A stretch of 64,000 nt of DNA from Boswellia sacra (lineage: Eukaryota > Streptophyta > Magnoliopsida > Sapindales > Burseraceae). A program made the position numbers and the translations under genes. The stretch spans positions 86,239 through 150,238 of the forward strand of contig SNVD02001406.1 of the NCBI GenBank assembly GCA_013180625.2. The letters run 5' to 3'. The notes beneath the pieces are model-generated. The model made no database searches. It saw only the letters and a program-made list of their open reading frames with translations, and had not been told where the DNA came from. Position 1 is the first letter of the stretch; each line of letters opens with the position of its first letter. This document shows, piece after piece, positions 47,982-64,000 of this stretch.

Positions 47982-49600
47982 CTCAAATAAAAAAGTTCTT
48001 CAAATTTTATGGGCGGTTACCAATAGAGTTGGCAATTTTATTCGGCCAAACCTATGGCATGTTACATGTCAGAAAAGGAACTAAAATCTTATTAGGATAT
48101 TAATTAACAGAGAATATTTGTTTGTTAGAATTTGGGTTTATGATCTCCTTTTCTATTCATTTTAGGAAAGCCTTATTTTATTCCGGTCATATTTTCTAAC
48201 ATTTGCATTCCTACTAGCTATGAGATTATAAGTGGCATGAATAGGTAGTTTAATGTGGTGTTTTATCATAATATTCAAAGATTTTATTAAAGGATGTGAG
48301 AAGTTCTTTGGTGAAAGATAGTGAAATCTCTTTAACTCTTATAAGTATTTTTTTTTAATTTTTAAATTTTTTAGTGACTATTTCTGTGCTGCATTCCGTC
48401 GATATAAGCATAACGCCAAACAAAATAAATTTCTTATGTCTTTTTTTTTTGCATATGTATTTCTCTCTATTTTTGTTCTTTTCTTGGGTGTATTTTTTTT
48501 ATTTTTTATTTTGGCTATCAATTGTGTTTTAATGTTATATTTTGCAACATAACATAATTTTTACATCCGAACTAAAAAAATATCTATCATTGAAAAATAC
48601 GATAACCAAGGACGTGATGGCGGTATACTAATATTTAAACAATTCTACATGCAAAATCTCAAGAAATTTTTTCATATACTTAGCTTTAGTGAAAGTTAGT
48701 TAGTATTTTCTATTACATTTAAGCTAAATTAACTAAAATTATAGGTAATCATCAGGTGGGATTTCAATCGATGACCTCAAGGGAGGCCTGTGAGATTTCC
48801 TATTATTTTTGTTAGACTTTTCCAATCTATTATTACACAATCAAACCTGAAGGGAGGGTTTTGTCATGGACCATAAATTTATTTCCTTACCCGCCAAGAC
48901 GAACTGCCAAGAGGGAATCCAAATCCAACTGTCAAGGCCACTTGGTCTCTCAAATTCTCGACAAACAATCAACCGAACAAATTTCAAACCGTTAATCTCA
49001 AAGCTGTCTTCTATCTTTCCTTTGTTAGTTATAAACCCGCCAACCTCGGAATTTGCTACAAACTCAACCAATCTCAATCTCATATCTCTGTACAAACCCC
49101 TCCTAAGTTTGTGCTAACCCCGTGACTGCTTTTCCAAACATAGAAGAAGCATCACAAAAACGAAACATTTATCTATGGCAAATAACAAAAACCAATTCAT
49201 ATTTTCCTTCCAAACCCAGGTACTTTTTGTTGCTGTTTTTTAATATAAGAAGAAAAGAGTACTTGGGTTTGTTTGAAAACCTCTATTTGCTTCATGCTAT
49301 AGTCTTCTCAGGTTTTCAGCATTGATGGGCTCTCTTTGTTTGTGAAATTTTGTCGTTTGATGCATTTGGGGTTGGATTTTTTTTTTTTTTTGATGTTTAA
49401 GACTAAGATAAACGCCATCTTTGCGTCAAAATATACTAAAGAGAGTTCTTCAACGAGATAACAAGATTGCTAATCTGAATTTTGTGGGATTCCTCAGGTT
49501 TGTTTGATTTACAAAGCATATATGTATTAAATTTGGTTATGTTTGTATTGTGTTTTCATTGCCGGTTGTTGGATTGTTTTGTGTTTTGTTGGATGATATA
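47982..49600. other. Intergenic and probable promoter/5' leader of the coiled-coil gene
   Basis: From 47982 to 48840 the DNA is AT-rich with T-runs and no gene. From 48841 the composition is less biased and may include the promoter and leader exon of the gene at 49662. A possible leader exon ends at CTCAG|GTTTGT (49498/49499) and would splice to the acceptor 'tttggtggtag|' at 49634. It contains a short upstream ORF starting near 49393. These are guesses from splice consensus. Confidence 0.35.
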
Positions 49601-49661
49601 ATGATTCATGGGACATTTTTTTTTTTTGGTGGTAGATTTTGCTTGTTTTGGGGTTTCGGAG

Positions 49662-51656
49662 ATGCAGCAACACATGAAGCCTGTTGAGGAGCTGCTGACA
49701 GAGACAAGGGAGAAATTGGATGCAGCGGAGCAAGAAAGAGATCGAGTGATCGATGAGCTTCAGGAGATGAAAAGGGTTGCTCAAGATGCAAACTTGATGC
49801 TTAGTGAGAAGACAATGTCTTCCAGGAAGGTTGCAGACTTGTATACGGAGATCAATATGTTGAATGAATCTTTAAGTCAAGAATTGAACATCAAAGACCA
49901 GCATGTTGAATCATTGAAAGTTGAAATTGGAAAGGAGAAGAAGGAAATGGAGGCTAAGTTGGTGGAGAAAGATGCCTCATTGGATGAGCTGAAAGAGGCA
50001 TTAAATAAATTGAAATCATCCGAGGCACATGCCCTGAATTTGTTGTCTGAAAGCAAGAAAAGGTTTCAGGAATTGCAGGTTGAAATAGAAAAAGGGAAGG
50101 AATCAGAAAAGAAGATGTTTGATTCTTTTGTTGCTCAAACCAAACAGCTTGAGCAAACAAAGATCTTGCTTGAAGAATCGAAACTCGAACTCGATTCTCT
50201 TCGAGAAAAGCTAAAGAAATGGGAGGGTTCAAAAGGGAGGCAAAGAAGTCTTAGTGCATCTCATAGTTTCCTGGACGGTCGAGAAGAAACAAAAGAAAGT
50301 CTCAAGGCTGAGCTCCAATTGGCAAAGCAGAACCTTGCTCGTTCGCAAGAGAATGAAAAGGGTTATTTGATGAAGGCCAAGGGTCTCCTTGAGGAGATGA
50401 ACTTGCTAAGGAATGAATTGAAGCTGGCAACCGAGGCTGAAGAGAATAGCAAGAAGGCTATGGATGATTTAGCATTTGCACTTAAAGAAGTGGCATCAGA
50501 GTCAAGCCTGACAAAGGAGAAACTCGCCTCAACCCAAGCAGAACTTGAAGTAACCAAAGCTGAGGCAGTACAATTGAAGTCGAAGTTGAAAAGCACAGAG
50601 GAGGAGTACAAGAAGCAGGTGGATGAGCTGAAGAAAGATGCTGAGCTTTACAAGAACACTGCAGAGAGGTTGAGGTTAGAAGCTGAAGAATCACTTGTGG
50701 CATGGAGTGGGAAAGAGACTTGCTTTGTTGGTTGCATCAGGAGAGCAGAAGATGAAAGAGATATTGCTCAACGAGAGAATATTAACCTGCTTGAGTCACT
50801 TAGAACAGCAGAGAATATGATCAGGGTAGCAAAGGAAGAAAATGGGAAGCTCCGAGATATACTTAAACAGGCCCTGAATGAAGCAAATGTTGCAAAAGAA
50901 GCATCTGGGATTGCCAGGGCAGAGAACTCTCAGCTCCAGGATGCATTGGCTGAAAAAGAGGAAACCTTGAATTTCCTTTCCATGGAGAATGAAAACCTTA
51001 AAATGAATGAATCTGCAGCTCTTGAAAGCATCAAGGAATTGAAGCGGTTGCTGGCTGAAGCATCAGCAAAAGACTCGAAATCGGATGCTAAAGAGCAAGG
51101 TAAGAAACTGAAGTCAGTAAATAATTCAATGGATGATAAGGAGCTGAATAAAGATGGCAAAAAACTGATAGATGCTTTTGGTTTCAATATAAAGGACCTG
51201 AAAATCCCAAATACACAAAAGGATGAAGATGAACACAGCAAAAACTCTGAACATGATCATGATGATTATGAGGAGGCCTATGCTCATGTAGACCCGCTCT
51301 CAGGCTCTATATTTGATGTAAATTCTCCAGGCTCAGCTAGGCATCACCGCAAACAATCCTCTTCAGCTTTCACAGATGACCTTGGAAACATTATTATTTC
51401 AGAAGAAGTTGAAAATGCGACAGATGGATCACATAGTGATGATACAGAGGGTGACAAATCTACAAGAAAAAAGAAAGCTTTGATTCGGAGATTCGGAGAT
51501 TTATTATTATTGAGAAGAAGTTACCACAAAAGAGAACCATCAGTGGATAATACCACTAGTCATAAGAGAGAACCATCAGTGGATAATACTACTACTCATA
51601 AAAGAGAACCATCAGTGGATAATATTACTACTCCTACTACCACCACCACCACCTAA
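49662..51656 (+). CDS. Long coiled-coil protein, WEB-family-like
   Basis: One open exon encodes 664 residues from the ATG at 49662 (MQQHMKPVEELLTETREKL). An in-frame ATG at 49608 exists but lies in the T-rich tract just before a good splice acceptor at 49634, so I prefer the later one. Residues ~5-500 are Glu/Lys/Leu-rich heptads forming an almost continuous coiled coil, broken near ~200 by a Ser/Arg patch (KWEGSKGRQRSLSASHSFL). Then come an acidic His/Asp/Glu segment (HSKNSEHDHDDYEEAYAHVD) and a basic block KKKALIRRFGDLLLLRR near residue ~615. The end has three 12-residue repeats (HKREPSVDN) and a Thr run. Layout and KKKAL-RRFGDL block resemble WEB-type proteins involved in chloroplast movement and other plant scaffold coiled coils. 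The function is not shown by the sequence. No signal peptide or membrane segment is visible. Confidence 0.75.
   Translation: MQQHMKPVEELLTETREKLDAAEQERDRVIDELQEMKRVAQDANLMLSEKTMSSRKVADLYTEINMLNESLSQELNIKDQHVESLKVEIGKEKKEMEAKLVEKDASLDELKEALNKLKSSEAHALNLLSESKKRFQELQVEIEKGKESEKKMFDSFVAQTKQLEQTKILLEESKLELDSLREKLKKWEGSKGRQRSLSASHSFLDGREETKESLKAELQLAKQNLARSQENEKGYLMKAKGLLEEMNLLRNELKLATEAEENSKKAMDDLAFALKEVASESSLTKEKLASTQAELEVTKAEAVQLKSKLKSTEEEYKKQVDELKKDAELYKNTAERLRLEAEESLVAWSGKETCFVGCIRRAEDERDIAQRENINLLESLRTAENMIRVAKEENGKLRDILKQALNEANVAKEASGIARAENSQLQDALAEKEETLNFLSMENENLKMNESAALESIKELKRLLAEASAKDSKSDAKEQGKKLKSVNNSMDDKELNKDGKKLIDAFGFNIKDLKIPNTQKDEDEHSKNSEHDHDDYEEAYAHVDPLSGSIFDVNSPGSARHHRKQSSSAFTDDLGNIIISEEVENATDGSHSDDTEGDKSTRKKKALIRRFGDLLLLRRSYHKREPSVDNTTSHKREPSVDNTTTHKREPSVDNITTPTTTTTT
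51525..51638 (+). repeat. 36-bp coding minisatellite
   Basis: Three copies of a 36-bp unit containing 'agagaaccatcagtggataa' start at 51531, 51567 and 51603. Each encodes HKREPSVDN plus a Thr/Ser/Ile-rich spacer, so the frame is kept. The third copy runs into a CCACCA/ACT repeat encoding Pro-Thr runs before the stop. Confidence 0.9.
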
Positions 51657-53205
51657 TTTCGTTAAATTTTCCATACCAAATCAGTTGTGATTATCAAATG
51701 TAGATTGTTCATTTAGCTAGCTTTTTTCATATGTTTGTTTATGAAACTTGGAGCTGGGTTTATGTTAATTAAGTGCAATCTTGTGAACTTAACTGCTTGA
51801 GTGCTTGCTTATGTTTTTCAATTACTGTAACTTCGGAATTTGTCTTTGTTTCCATCTATCTTTTGTTAATGGGAATTCCACTTGTCAACTCCTAATAACC
51901 ATACATAAAATTTAAGTGATCTTTTGATCTAATGAAATCCAATTTTAATTGTATTTTATCAATTGATAGGTTGGATTGATATAAAAATTAAAAAATCAAA
52001 CTAATTTAATTGAATCGGTTGTCAGATTGTATTTGACAAATCCATCATCTATTCCAAACAAAAAATAATACTTTAGAAAAAAAAACATAAAACGTAGTCC
52101 ATTTTAGTGAATTTAATTCAAATCTATATGAAATGCAAAAGTTGTATTTAGTTTTGCGTAAAAAAATATAAAATGATACATACTATTTCTTTTTTTTTTT
52201 TGTTCTCAAAATCTCATGTTAAACAATTTTTTTTAGATTTTTTTTAATACATTGGATTGAATTTCTTAATAATCAATTCCATTTTTACAAGCCTTAGAAC
52301 ACCTTTAATCGTGTCATATATGTAATTTATTATATAATTAACGATGTTCATTATTTGAAGGTTTATATTTCTAAATTAAATTAGTAACTCCAAGCCATAG
52401 TCATTCATCTATGAAAATTTAATTATTGAGAAGTTTTGTTGACAATAAAATATAATCCTTCATCACTGCTTTCTTGTACATTAGATTACATTGAATCAAT
52501 AACGGAAAATAAAAATTGCATCAAAATTTTAAATTTTAAATTTAAGTGAGAATATTCTTACTCATTAATACATATTTATACATAGTAGGGACGTGGAAGA
52601 CATGTTATTTACCAAGAGAGCGGGGTTAGAAGGCGACAATCCCCACCAATCAACACATCTTACAACTTGCTATAAAATTGTAGCCAACAAGTTCACTAAC
52701 GTGAGAGAAGATAGTTGAAACAAAAGTCCCGAAGCCAACATTTATCATCCATATAAAGCACTTTGCGAAATGATCATAAACTGAAGCTGTATAAATATAT
52801 TTTGCCCATTAGGGTTATAAACCTCCTCAGAATCATTCGTCTTCCTGTTATACAAAAATGCTGCTAAAAAAATGATAAACGAACATCTCAACTAAACTGC
52901 ATTGCAACGCTTGCTTCTTGTCTTTTTTATTTTCATTGGAAATTTGGGTGCGGATGGATATTTAGAGGGGTGGTTTCCTTCAGTTAATAGGCTGTTGATT
53001 CACTGGATCTTATGTATTTACAGCAATTGTGTTCTTGATCATGATCTTTCTTTGCTCAAAGATTCTTTTTAAAGTAAGACTTTCCCAGCAGATAATGAAA
53101 CAGTACATCAAGTCAGCGTATGCAAGGCAGGTCATCCTCTTCTACGATCCAATAAAACTCAGTGACTCAAAGGGCTTGGACACATGATAAGCTGAAAAAC
53201 ATCTC
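51657..53205. other. Convergent intergenic region (3' ends of two genes)
   Basis: The first ~230 bp is the likely 3' UTR of the coiled-coil gene. From about 51900 to 52600 the DNA is AT-rich and featureless. The part nearer 53205 probably holds the 3' UTR of the minus-strand ALG1-like gene. No further gene is seen. Confidence 0.45.
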
Positions 53206-58242
<5,037 letters not shown>

Positions 58243-58975
58243 CTTTTTCTCCAAATGCACCTTCTTGTTACACAATTTTAAACTATAAAATCATAAAAAT
58301 TCACATCAAAATTTAAAACTAGACCAAGAAGAAAATAATAACAACAATAAAATGGTATATTTAATATGTTTAGGTTTATATCATCTCATTTTAGGTTCCT
58401 CAATCAATCAAGGATTAATTAGCTTTCATCTTAATATGTAGTTCATGGGCTTCCTGAAACCTATCATTATTAAAGTCTACAACAGATGCAAATACAGAGA
58501 TGACATCAAGCAAACAAATCAAAGTACCAATCCAGACTTTTTATACCATTACAAGCCAATCCATCAATTCTTGATTGCAAGGACATTATATATACATAGT
58601 TTCTTTATCACCAATGACGTATGATGAACAAGCAGGAAATTACTATCCTTAAAGAATAATAGCAATCAACATAGTTTATGTACTATTTTTCGAAATTAAA
58701 GTTGGAAAAAGGAAGCATTGCGGAGCTTTCTGACTCGATATCACGCGAACCTCACCAGACAGACCCCGAAATGCTACAGTAGTGGCGTTCGGCTGCTGAA
58801 TCGCTGGCGCTGTGGACTGCGTGGCTGATCGGCTGGAGCAGCAATGGGAAAATTTGAGATTTCAATTGAAATGTTTTTAATTTACTTTATTATTGGGCCG
58901 ACTCCGTTCTTGGAGGCCCAACATAGGTTAACCGTAACTGGGCTTGGGTTTGTGAAAGATTTCAAGCCCAACAGG
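58243..58975 (-). promoter_or_regulatory. 5' leader and promoter region of the ALG1-like gene
   Basis: A less AT-rich stretch at about 58700-58830 stands out from its surroundings and may be part of the leader or a first non-coding exon. Beyond it, TGGGCC (58894-58899), AGGCCCA (58914-58920), TGGGCTT (near 58939) and AAGCCCA (58964-58970) are four Site II-type elements in 80 bp. Such clusters are typical of promoters of housekeeping and growth-linked plant genes. A TATA box is not obvious. The transcription start is unknown. Confidence 0.5.
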
Positions 58976-60027
58976 ACGACTCGCTTGAAGTACCAATTAG
59001 TAAAAGGCCTGTTGATATAGGAGGTAGGAATCTTGGAGGAGAATGGGCTCACGTAGTTTAGAAAGTAAAATACGAGTGATTCCTGATAAAATAATGTTAC
59101 TATATTTGATTGTCCATAAAAATATTGTCATTGATTTATTTATAAATCAAATTATTATATTTGATTGCATATAAAATTTATTAAAATTTTTTCAATATAT
59201 AAAAAATTCTAATTTTTTTTCATGCTTTAGTATATAATAAAAATTATAAAAAATATATGAGGATAATAATCTTCAAGATTTTTGAATTCATTATAAATTA
59301 CTACAAAAAATTTTGAATTTTTAAATTTATTAATGAGAACGCTTGTATGCTATATTATAAAGGTCATATGACAAAAGTGCTAATTTTTGTGAGTGAACTT
59401 TGTAATTAATTTTTTTAATACGTAAAAAATACTTATATTTTTTTTCAAGTTCTGATATACAATAAAAAAATAAAAAATATATGTTATTCTAATTTAATTA
59501 TCCAATAAATCTTACTTTCATTTAAGAAATTTGAATATATCCAAATTAATTCACATAAAACAACAAAAATAACTAACAAAATATCCAAAATTCAAAACTA
59601 GAAATTCGGTTATGTCTAATTGAATTGTTCATACAATCATATTCCAAACAATTGAAAAATACAAAACAAAATATCAAAAATTCCAAATTCTAGACCTAGA
59701 TATTCACAAACCCAAAAATCTCAAATCCATTAATTTCAACAAACAAGAAATTCACAGACACCCACGATTAATTTTTCAGAAACTCATCCACGTATCCACT
59801 CCAACTACCATCCATCACCACCAACACCTTTAACCACGGGCAATTAACCCATAAACCATCAATCCAAACCACCCAATTTCACTCCTATACCATCACAATT
59901 TCTTAATTCAACAATCAAAAAAGATTGGGGAAGAAAGAAATAGAAGCGTTTGCTGCCATGTGAGGAGAGAAAGAGAAGAGAGAGAGGCGAAGGCGTCAAT
60001 GTAGGGGGAGTTTGAGAGAAAGTTGCC
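58976..60027. other. AT-rich intergenic sequence
   Basis: No gene is seen. The 59090-59520 part contains two related stretches around 'tactatatttgattg' / 'attatatttgattgcatataaa' and 'aaatatatgaggata' / 'aaatatatgttattc', suggesting an eroded internal repeat. Confidence 0.4.
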
Positions 60028-60393
60028 ATGGCATGCCACTGTCACTGTTGCAATCCAGCCACTCCAGTTGCCCATGCACATGAATCATTGCTGGTCGTTA
60101 CCGTATCTAGCATCCACCAAAAAGCGCTGTTGCTAAGATGGAAAAAGCTTCATCCTGCAAGGCAACGGACGAGAAGCCAAAGACGAAAACAAAAAAGAAG
60201 GAGAGTTGAAGAGAGGGACGTTGAAGAGAGAAAGAGGTCAAGAGCTTTGTGGAAGGGGAGAGAAAGAGATCAAAGTTTTGTATATGGGATTATGATTCCC
60301 AGGAAAATGAAACTCAAGGAGGAAGAAGGTTTGATATTACCCTCCGTTGGGAGTAATTTAATGCCTACAGTAAAACTGTATTACTTGGTTTAA
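60028..60393 (+). CDS. Hypothetical short ORF, 121 aa, doubtful
   Basis: The frame starts MACHCHCCNPATPVAHAHES and continues into a very Arg/Lys/Glu-rich part (QRTRSQRRKQKRRRVEERD) encoded by GA-rich DNA. I recognise no family. The purine-rich stretch and the closeness to the start of a transposon at about 60420 suggest an accidental open frame. No introns or promoter can be supported. Confidence 0.2.
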   Translation: MACHCHCCNPATPVAHAHESLLVVTVSSIHQKALLLRWKKLHPARQRTRSQRRKQKRRRVEERDVEERKRSRALWKGRERDQSFVYGIMIPRKMKLKEEEGLILPSVGSNLMPTVKLYYLV

Positions 60394-60419
60394 TCCTATC
60401 AAATACGGCCTAATAATCA

Positions 60420-61640
60420 ATTAGGAAAATTGAAAAAATAGACACTATTAGGGGTTTGTAGTGAAATATGGACATATCTTGAATTATTTTGATGCCATAG
60501 ATACTTCCTTCGTAAAATGACTAAAATACCCCTTAAAAATTAAATTTATTACAAAACTCCTCATTTCTCTCTTTTTCCATACCGTCTGTTGTTGTCTAGC
60601 ATTCTACACCACTCAACACCATTCGAAACGCAGCAAGAGGAATCTAACACAACGATCCTTTGAGGATATAAGCAAGAGGATGTAGAGAGAAGCAAGAACA
60701 TTCAGTTTGGGTAAGTTATTTCGTCAGTTTTCTTGCTATTTTTTTGTTGTTTTCTTGATCGTTTGAAGTGATATTTGCGTTATGAAGAATAAAAATGACG
60801 TTTAGATTAAGCATAATCCGATGGAATAGAGATTTATATACGAAATTAAACATTTGAATTTCTTAGGATTTTAGGCTAGATTTTAGGGATTTTGAATTTG
60901 GGATTTGAGTTTCGGATCAATTTTTATACTTACTCTGTGTTTATGGAGCTAAATGAAGTGTTATTAGGTTGATTTTGTGGTTTGATGTGTATGAAAATGG
61001 TAAAAACCTACGCTTTTCGTCGTGACGAAGAAGATGACGAGTGTTGGTTTTAGACTCGACACTCGACATAATGTGCCGAGTCCTGTCGGATGCACCAATC
61101 GACACTCGCCACTAGGGCATTTTCGTAGACATCGAGTCTCGATTTCGTGGAAACCAACATCACGATGTCTTGAACCATGTCTTTGACACTCGACATAGCT
61201 ATAATTGGGAATGTTGAGTGTCAGTTTTATGTAAAATGACCTGATGGCGAGTGTCAGTTCATGCATCCGGTAAGACTCGACACGTTTGTCGGATGAACCA
61301 ATTTTCGCTTTCATCGAGTGTCGATTTCTTCGACCAACCAACATTCGATGAAAGTGAAAAGAATTATGTCAAGTGTCAGATACATCAACTGAAGAGTTTT
61401 ACAATGTCGGATTTTGAATCCGACACTCGACTAGCCGACATCCGACACAGTCGTATTGTCAGATGTGCGACCTAGTGTATGTCAAATGAAGAAATCTGAC
61501 AAAAGTTTCATCCGACAAAAGTTTCATCAGTTTTTGTTATCGAGCGCGTCGTGTTCCGTCGAGTTTTGTCAAGCGTTTTGACAGTTTGGTTGTTTTAGCC
61601 TTGTTTTTTGCCTTTTACCATGAAATTTAACTATTTTTGC
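60420..61640 (+). mobile_element. Probable 5' terminal region of a Mutator-like element
   Basis: The DNA at 60420-60540 ('ttaggaaaattgaaaaaatagacactatta...') looks like the terminal sequence of plant Mutator-like elements, and a DUF1985-type ORF follows 1.1 kb later. A leader-like part lies at 60590-60960. From 61025 to 61560 there is a dense array of 'cgacactcgaca', 'cgagtgtc' and 'gtcggat' motifs in both orientations. A 17-bp tandem repeat 'gacaaaagtttcatccg' lies near 61497. The matching terminus is beyond the window, so the element boundaries are inferred. Confidence 0.35.
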
Positions 61641-61652
61641 AGGTTGAAGTAA

Positions 61653-63960
61653 ATGGCAAATGAATTTGGACTGTCCTTCACCCTCGAGACACCATATGAT
61701 GATCACTACCATGCAGTTATCAAAAATTTAACAAGTTTAGACTGTATAGAATGGATTCGTGGGACATTAAATGAGAGGCAACGAAACATGTTTCGTAACA
61801 CATGTTTTGGGTTTGTTCTAGACATTCGGGAGCTGTCCTTTCCGTCTCAGTTGGTGCACAATGTGCTTCAGTGAGAGGTTAACACAGTAGGGTACGATGA
61901 CAAGATGTGGTTCCTTATTGAAGGTAAAAATATGGTGTTTGAACTACAATGTAGTTAACTAATTGTATTTTTTAGCATTTGATGGTTGTAGTTAAGTTAT
62001 TTGTTACCATTATTGGCATCTTATGTTTTTTTCCTTCTTTTCAGGAAGACTGATTTGTTTTTTTACCCACGAGTTCGATTTGGTTACCGGTTTGAGATTT
62101 GCTACCACCATGCCACCAATACCGAATGTCTTGAATCCTTGCCCTTTGTTGGATACGTACTTCATGGGCGAGGACATGGAGCTCATGGATTTCTATCCGA
62201 GACTTCGAGCATTAAATGTGTCAGCTATGCCAAACAGGGATGTTGTAACGCTGGCCCTGTATTACATGTTGGAGCATTTTTTCATGGGATGGGATCGACG
62301 CTGACATGTCTTCTGTGTGTGGTTAAATTTTATCAACACACTAGATAATTTTAATAATTATTCATGGGGTTCGATGTCTTTTGATAAGACACTTAAAGGA
62401 ATGAAAAACGCTTTAGATGGGAGGTTAGAAATGTATAAGAAGCGAGCCGAACCAAGAAGAACAAGATGACGGGGAAAGGGAAGCACGTAGAGAGATATAA
62501 CTTAGAAGGGTGCCCCTACGCTATTCAGGTACATATTGAAAAACAAATGTGTTGACGTGTCTATTAGTTTCCTTGAGGTACAAATTTAAATACATAGTGT
62601 CACTAAAAAACCCTTATGTTATTAACGTTTAGTTGTATGAGGCTGTGCCGTACATTGGCGTGATATATGGGCGCGTGGGCAAGGACTTTGCGGGGAGGAT
62701 ACTATGCTTGTTGAAGTGGGAGACAAAAAAGACCCCATTGGAGGACATCGTCAAGCGTGATATCCTGTTGGTTAGGAGGTAGGTATGTAAAGTACCCCTG
62801 TTATTGGTCACAGCGAAGTAATGTTTAGTTTGATGGCTTATTTGTTGATGTTGGCTCGTCCACTCGTCATTTTAGAGCTATTGAGGTAGAGCAGATGACA
62901 GATTGGTATATTAGGCTTGCTGCAGTAGTTGGCATATGGAGAGGTGCACATATAGCATAGGCGACATTTGTGGATGCTCCTTTATTGCCCGATGAGAGGA
63001 TTGAACTACTTCCGACAGGGGATCCATCAGCTCCACCTCCTGCTGGTTAGAGTTCCCCAATTAGACCTGAGGTGGGGCCACAGCCAGTCTACAGATGAAC
63101 GTGTGCGGTCTTCATTGCCTGCTTCCCCCATTAGTCCTACATCTCCAACATTCGAGAGTCACGGTCATGAGGATCCATCCGAAACTCATCTCGCTGGACA
63201 TAGTTCTATCGATAGACCTGATGTGGGGGCAAACATGGACATAGTCGGTCCCTCCATCAGTCCTGCGCCTACCACGTTCGATAGCTATGGTCCTGTAGGC
63301 GATTTGATTCCTCCGTCGGGTCGCGCAACCACCTAACGTGACACTTCCCCTCCTGTGCACGATGTCCCTTCAAGCTCGAAGGTAAGTATTGAAAATTTAC
63401 ATTTGTATACTTATCCGTTTACATTGCTGGTTGGTTGGTTTATCATGATGATTGTGAATAATGATATACAGGTGCAGTCATTCCATGATGGGTTCGAGAG
63501 CACAGTTCTGCGTGAGCTTGTAGGACTCCAAGAGGAGATCACAATGTTACAGGCGGAGAACAAGGACATGCGAGAGGAGATAGTTTTTCTGCGTGAGGCT
63601 GTTGTTCTACTGGGTGGCCATTTCAGATATGCTTCCATAGTACGTTGCACAAGTTAATACACGGATTAAGTGCTTTCCATGATATCACACTGCTTAACTT
63701 GACGTTATGGTTTGCTTTAATACAATATTCAGATGGAGTTTCGGGCGATGACGGTGAAGGTCAGGAGCCAACAGAACCTGAAACCATGGACACAAGTGTT
63801 CGTGCTGCTGATGCTCCTCCCATGGGCTTCATTTCACTCCAAGGTCACTGTCTATTTTTGGGAAAGCATAAACGGAGCCCATTTGTCAGTCCACTGGTAG
63901 AAAGAGGGCAAGGGTTGAGCCATAGGAGAAAGCCTCTGACGATCAGCATGTACAGCTAGA
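61653..63960 (+). pseudogene. DUF1985-type ORF of an Ulp1-carrying Mutator-like element, decayed
   Basis: From the ATG at 61653 an exon reads NMFRNTCFGFVLDIRELSFPSQLVHNVLQ, hits TGA at 61872, and continues to a donor at 61924. Exon 2 (62045-62528) reads FFTHEFDLVTGLRF, then MELMDFYPRLRALNVSAM and TLALYYMLEHFFMGWDRR. After another TGA it has YSWGSMSFDKTLKGMKNALD. Exon 3 (62633-62778) reads LYEAVPYIGVIYGRVGKDF. The CFG-x-x-LDI ... QLVH-x-VL and EF-LVTGLR blocks are DUF1985 signatures. Farther on are a Ser/Pro-rich linker (63100-63330), a short coiled coil (LQEEITMLQAENKDMREEI, 63520-63590) and KRSPFVSP near the end. In this transposon family a Ulp1-like cysteine protease normally follows, outside this window. 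Several stops make it a pseudogene. Confidence 0.6.
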
Positions 63961-64000
63961 GGCCGCGGTTGTTCAGCCCCCAGAGAGGCTAGATATTCAA

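Noticed and set aside
48841..49117. Overlapping open frames on both strands before the coiled-coil gene
   Set aside because: They are short and mutually antisense, without family motifs or splice links to the gene.
50930..51241. Minus-strand Ser/Phe-rich open frame
   Set aside because: It is the shadow of the Glu/Lys-rich coiled-coil gene.

Overview
This window is nuclear DNA from a dicot-like flowering plant. It has spliced genes with GT-AG introns, AT-rich intergenic DNA, nested LTR retrotransposons and MITEs. Three ordinary genes look intact: a replacement histone H3.3 (32394-33099, +), a long coiled-coil protein resembling the WEB family (49662-51656, +), and a 16-exon ALG1-type mannosyltransferase for N-glycan assembly (53206-58242, -). 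No tRNA, rRNA, operon or CRISPR signal was seen. I found no new biological system. The most unusual structure is a PPR gene wrecked by nested retroelements that carries a second, displaced copy of part of itself. || Left part (1-28030) is a retrotransposon graveyard. One Ty3/gypsy element of Tat/Ogre type lies on the minus strand (gag, protease, RT, two RNase H segments, integrase; about 1700-7690). Six copies or fragments of its roughly 1.9-kb LTR family lie at 732, 7858, 10471, 15895, 16840 (opposite orientation) and 20306. The copy at 20306-22192 is a solo LTR with a perfect 5-bp target duplication, inserted in a decayed SIRE/Maximus-like Ty1/copia element (18781-~28028) that carries an extra ORF after pol. 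The copy at 10471 is itself interrupted by an unrelated 519-bp solo LTR. Between the 10471 and 15895 copies are remnants of a plant-mobile-domain ORF, antisense to the LTRs. || Middle part (28030-49600): a hAT-like MITE with an 8-bp TSD (28941-29454) and further MITEs precede histone H3.3, whose promoter has a TATA box, a CCAAT box and the plant histone octamer. A PPR pseudogene follows (34500-45796). It is split by a gypsy element (LTRs 36135-36915 and 44556-45340, TSD GTGGA), which is itself split by a Tork-like copia (38413-43230, TSD AGACC). || Right part (49600-64000): the coiled-coil gene and the ALG1 gene converge tail to tail. ALG1 has a GC-richer promoter region with Site II (TGGGCC/T) motifs near 58890-58970. 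The last 3.5 kb hold a decayed DUF1985-type ORF, as found in Ulp1-carrying Mutator-like elements, which runs off the window end. || All family names come from reading translated motifs by eye; no database search was run.
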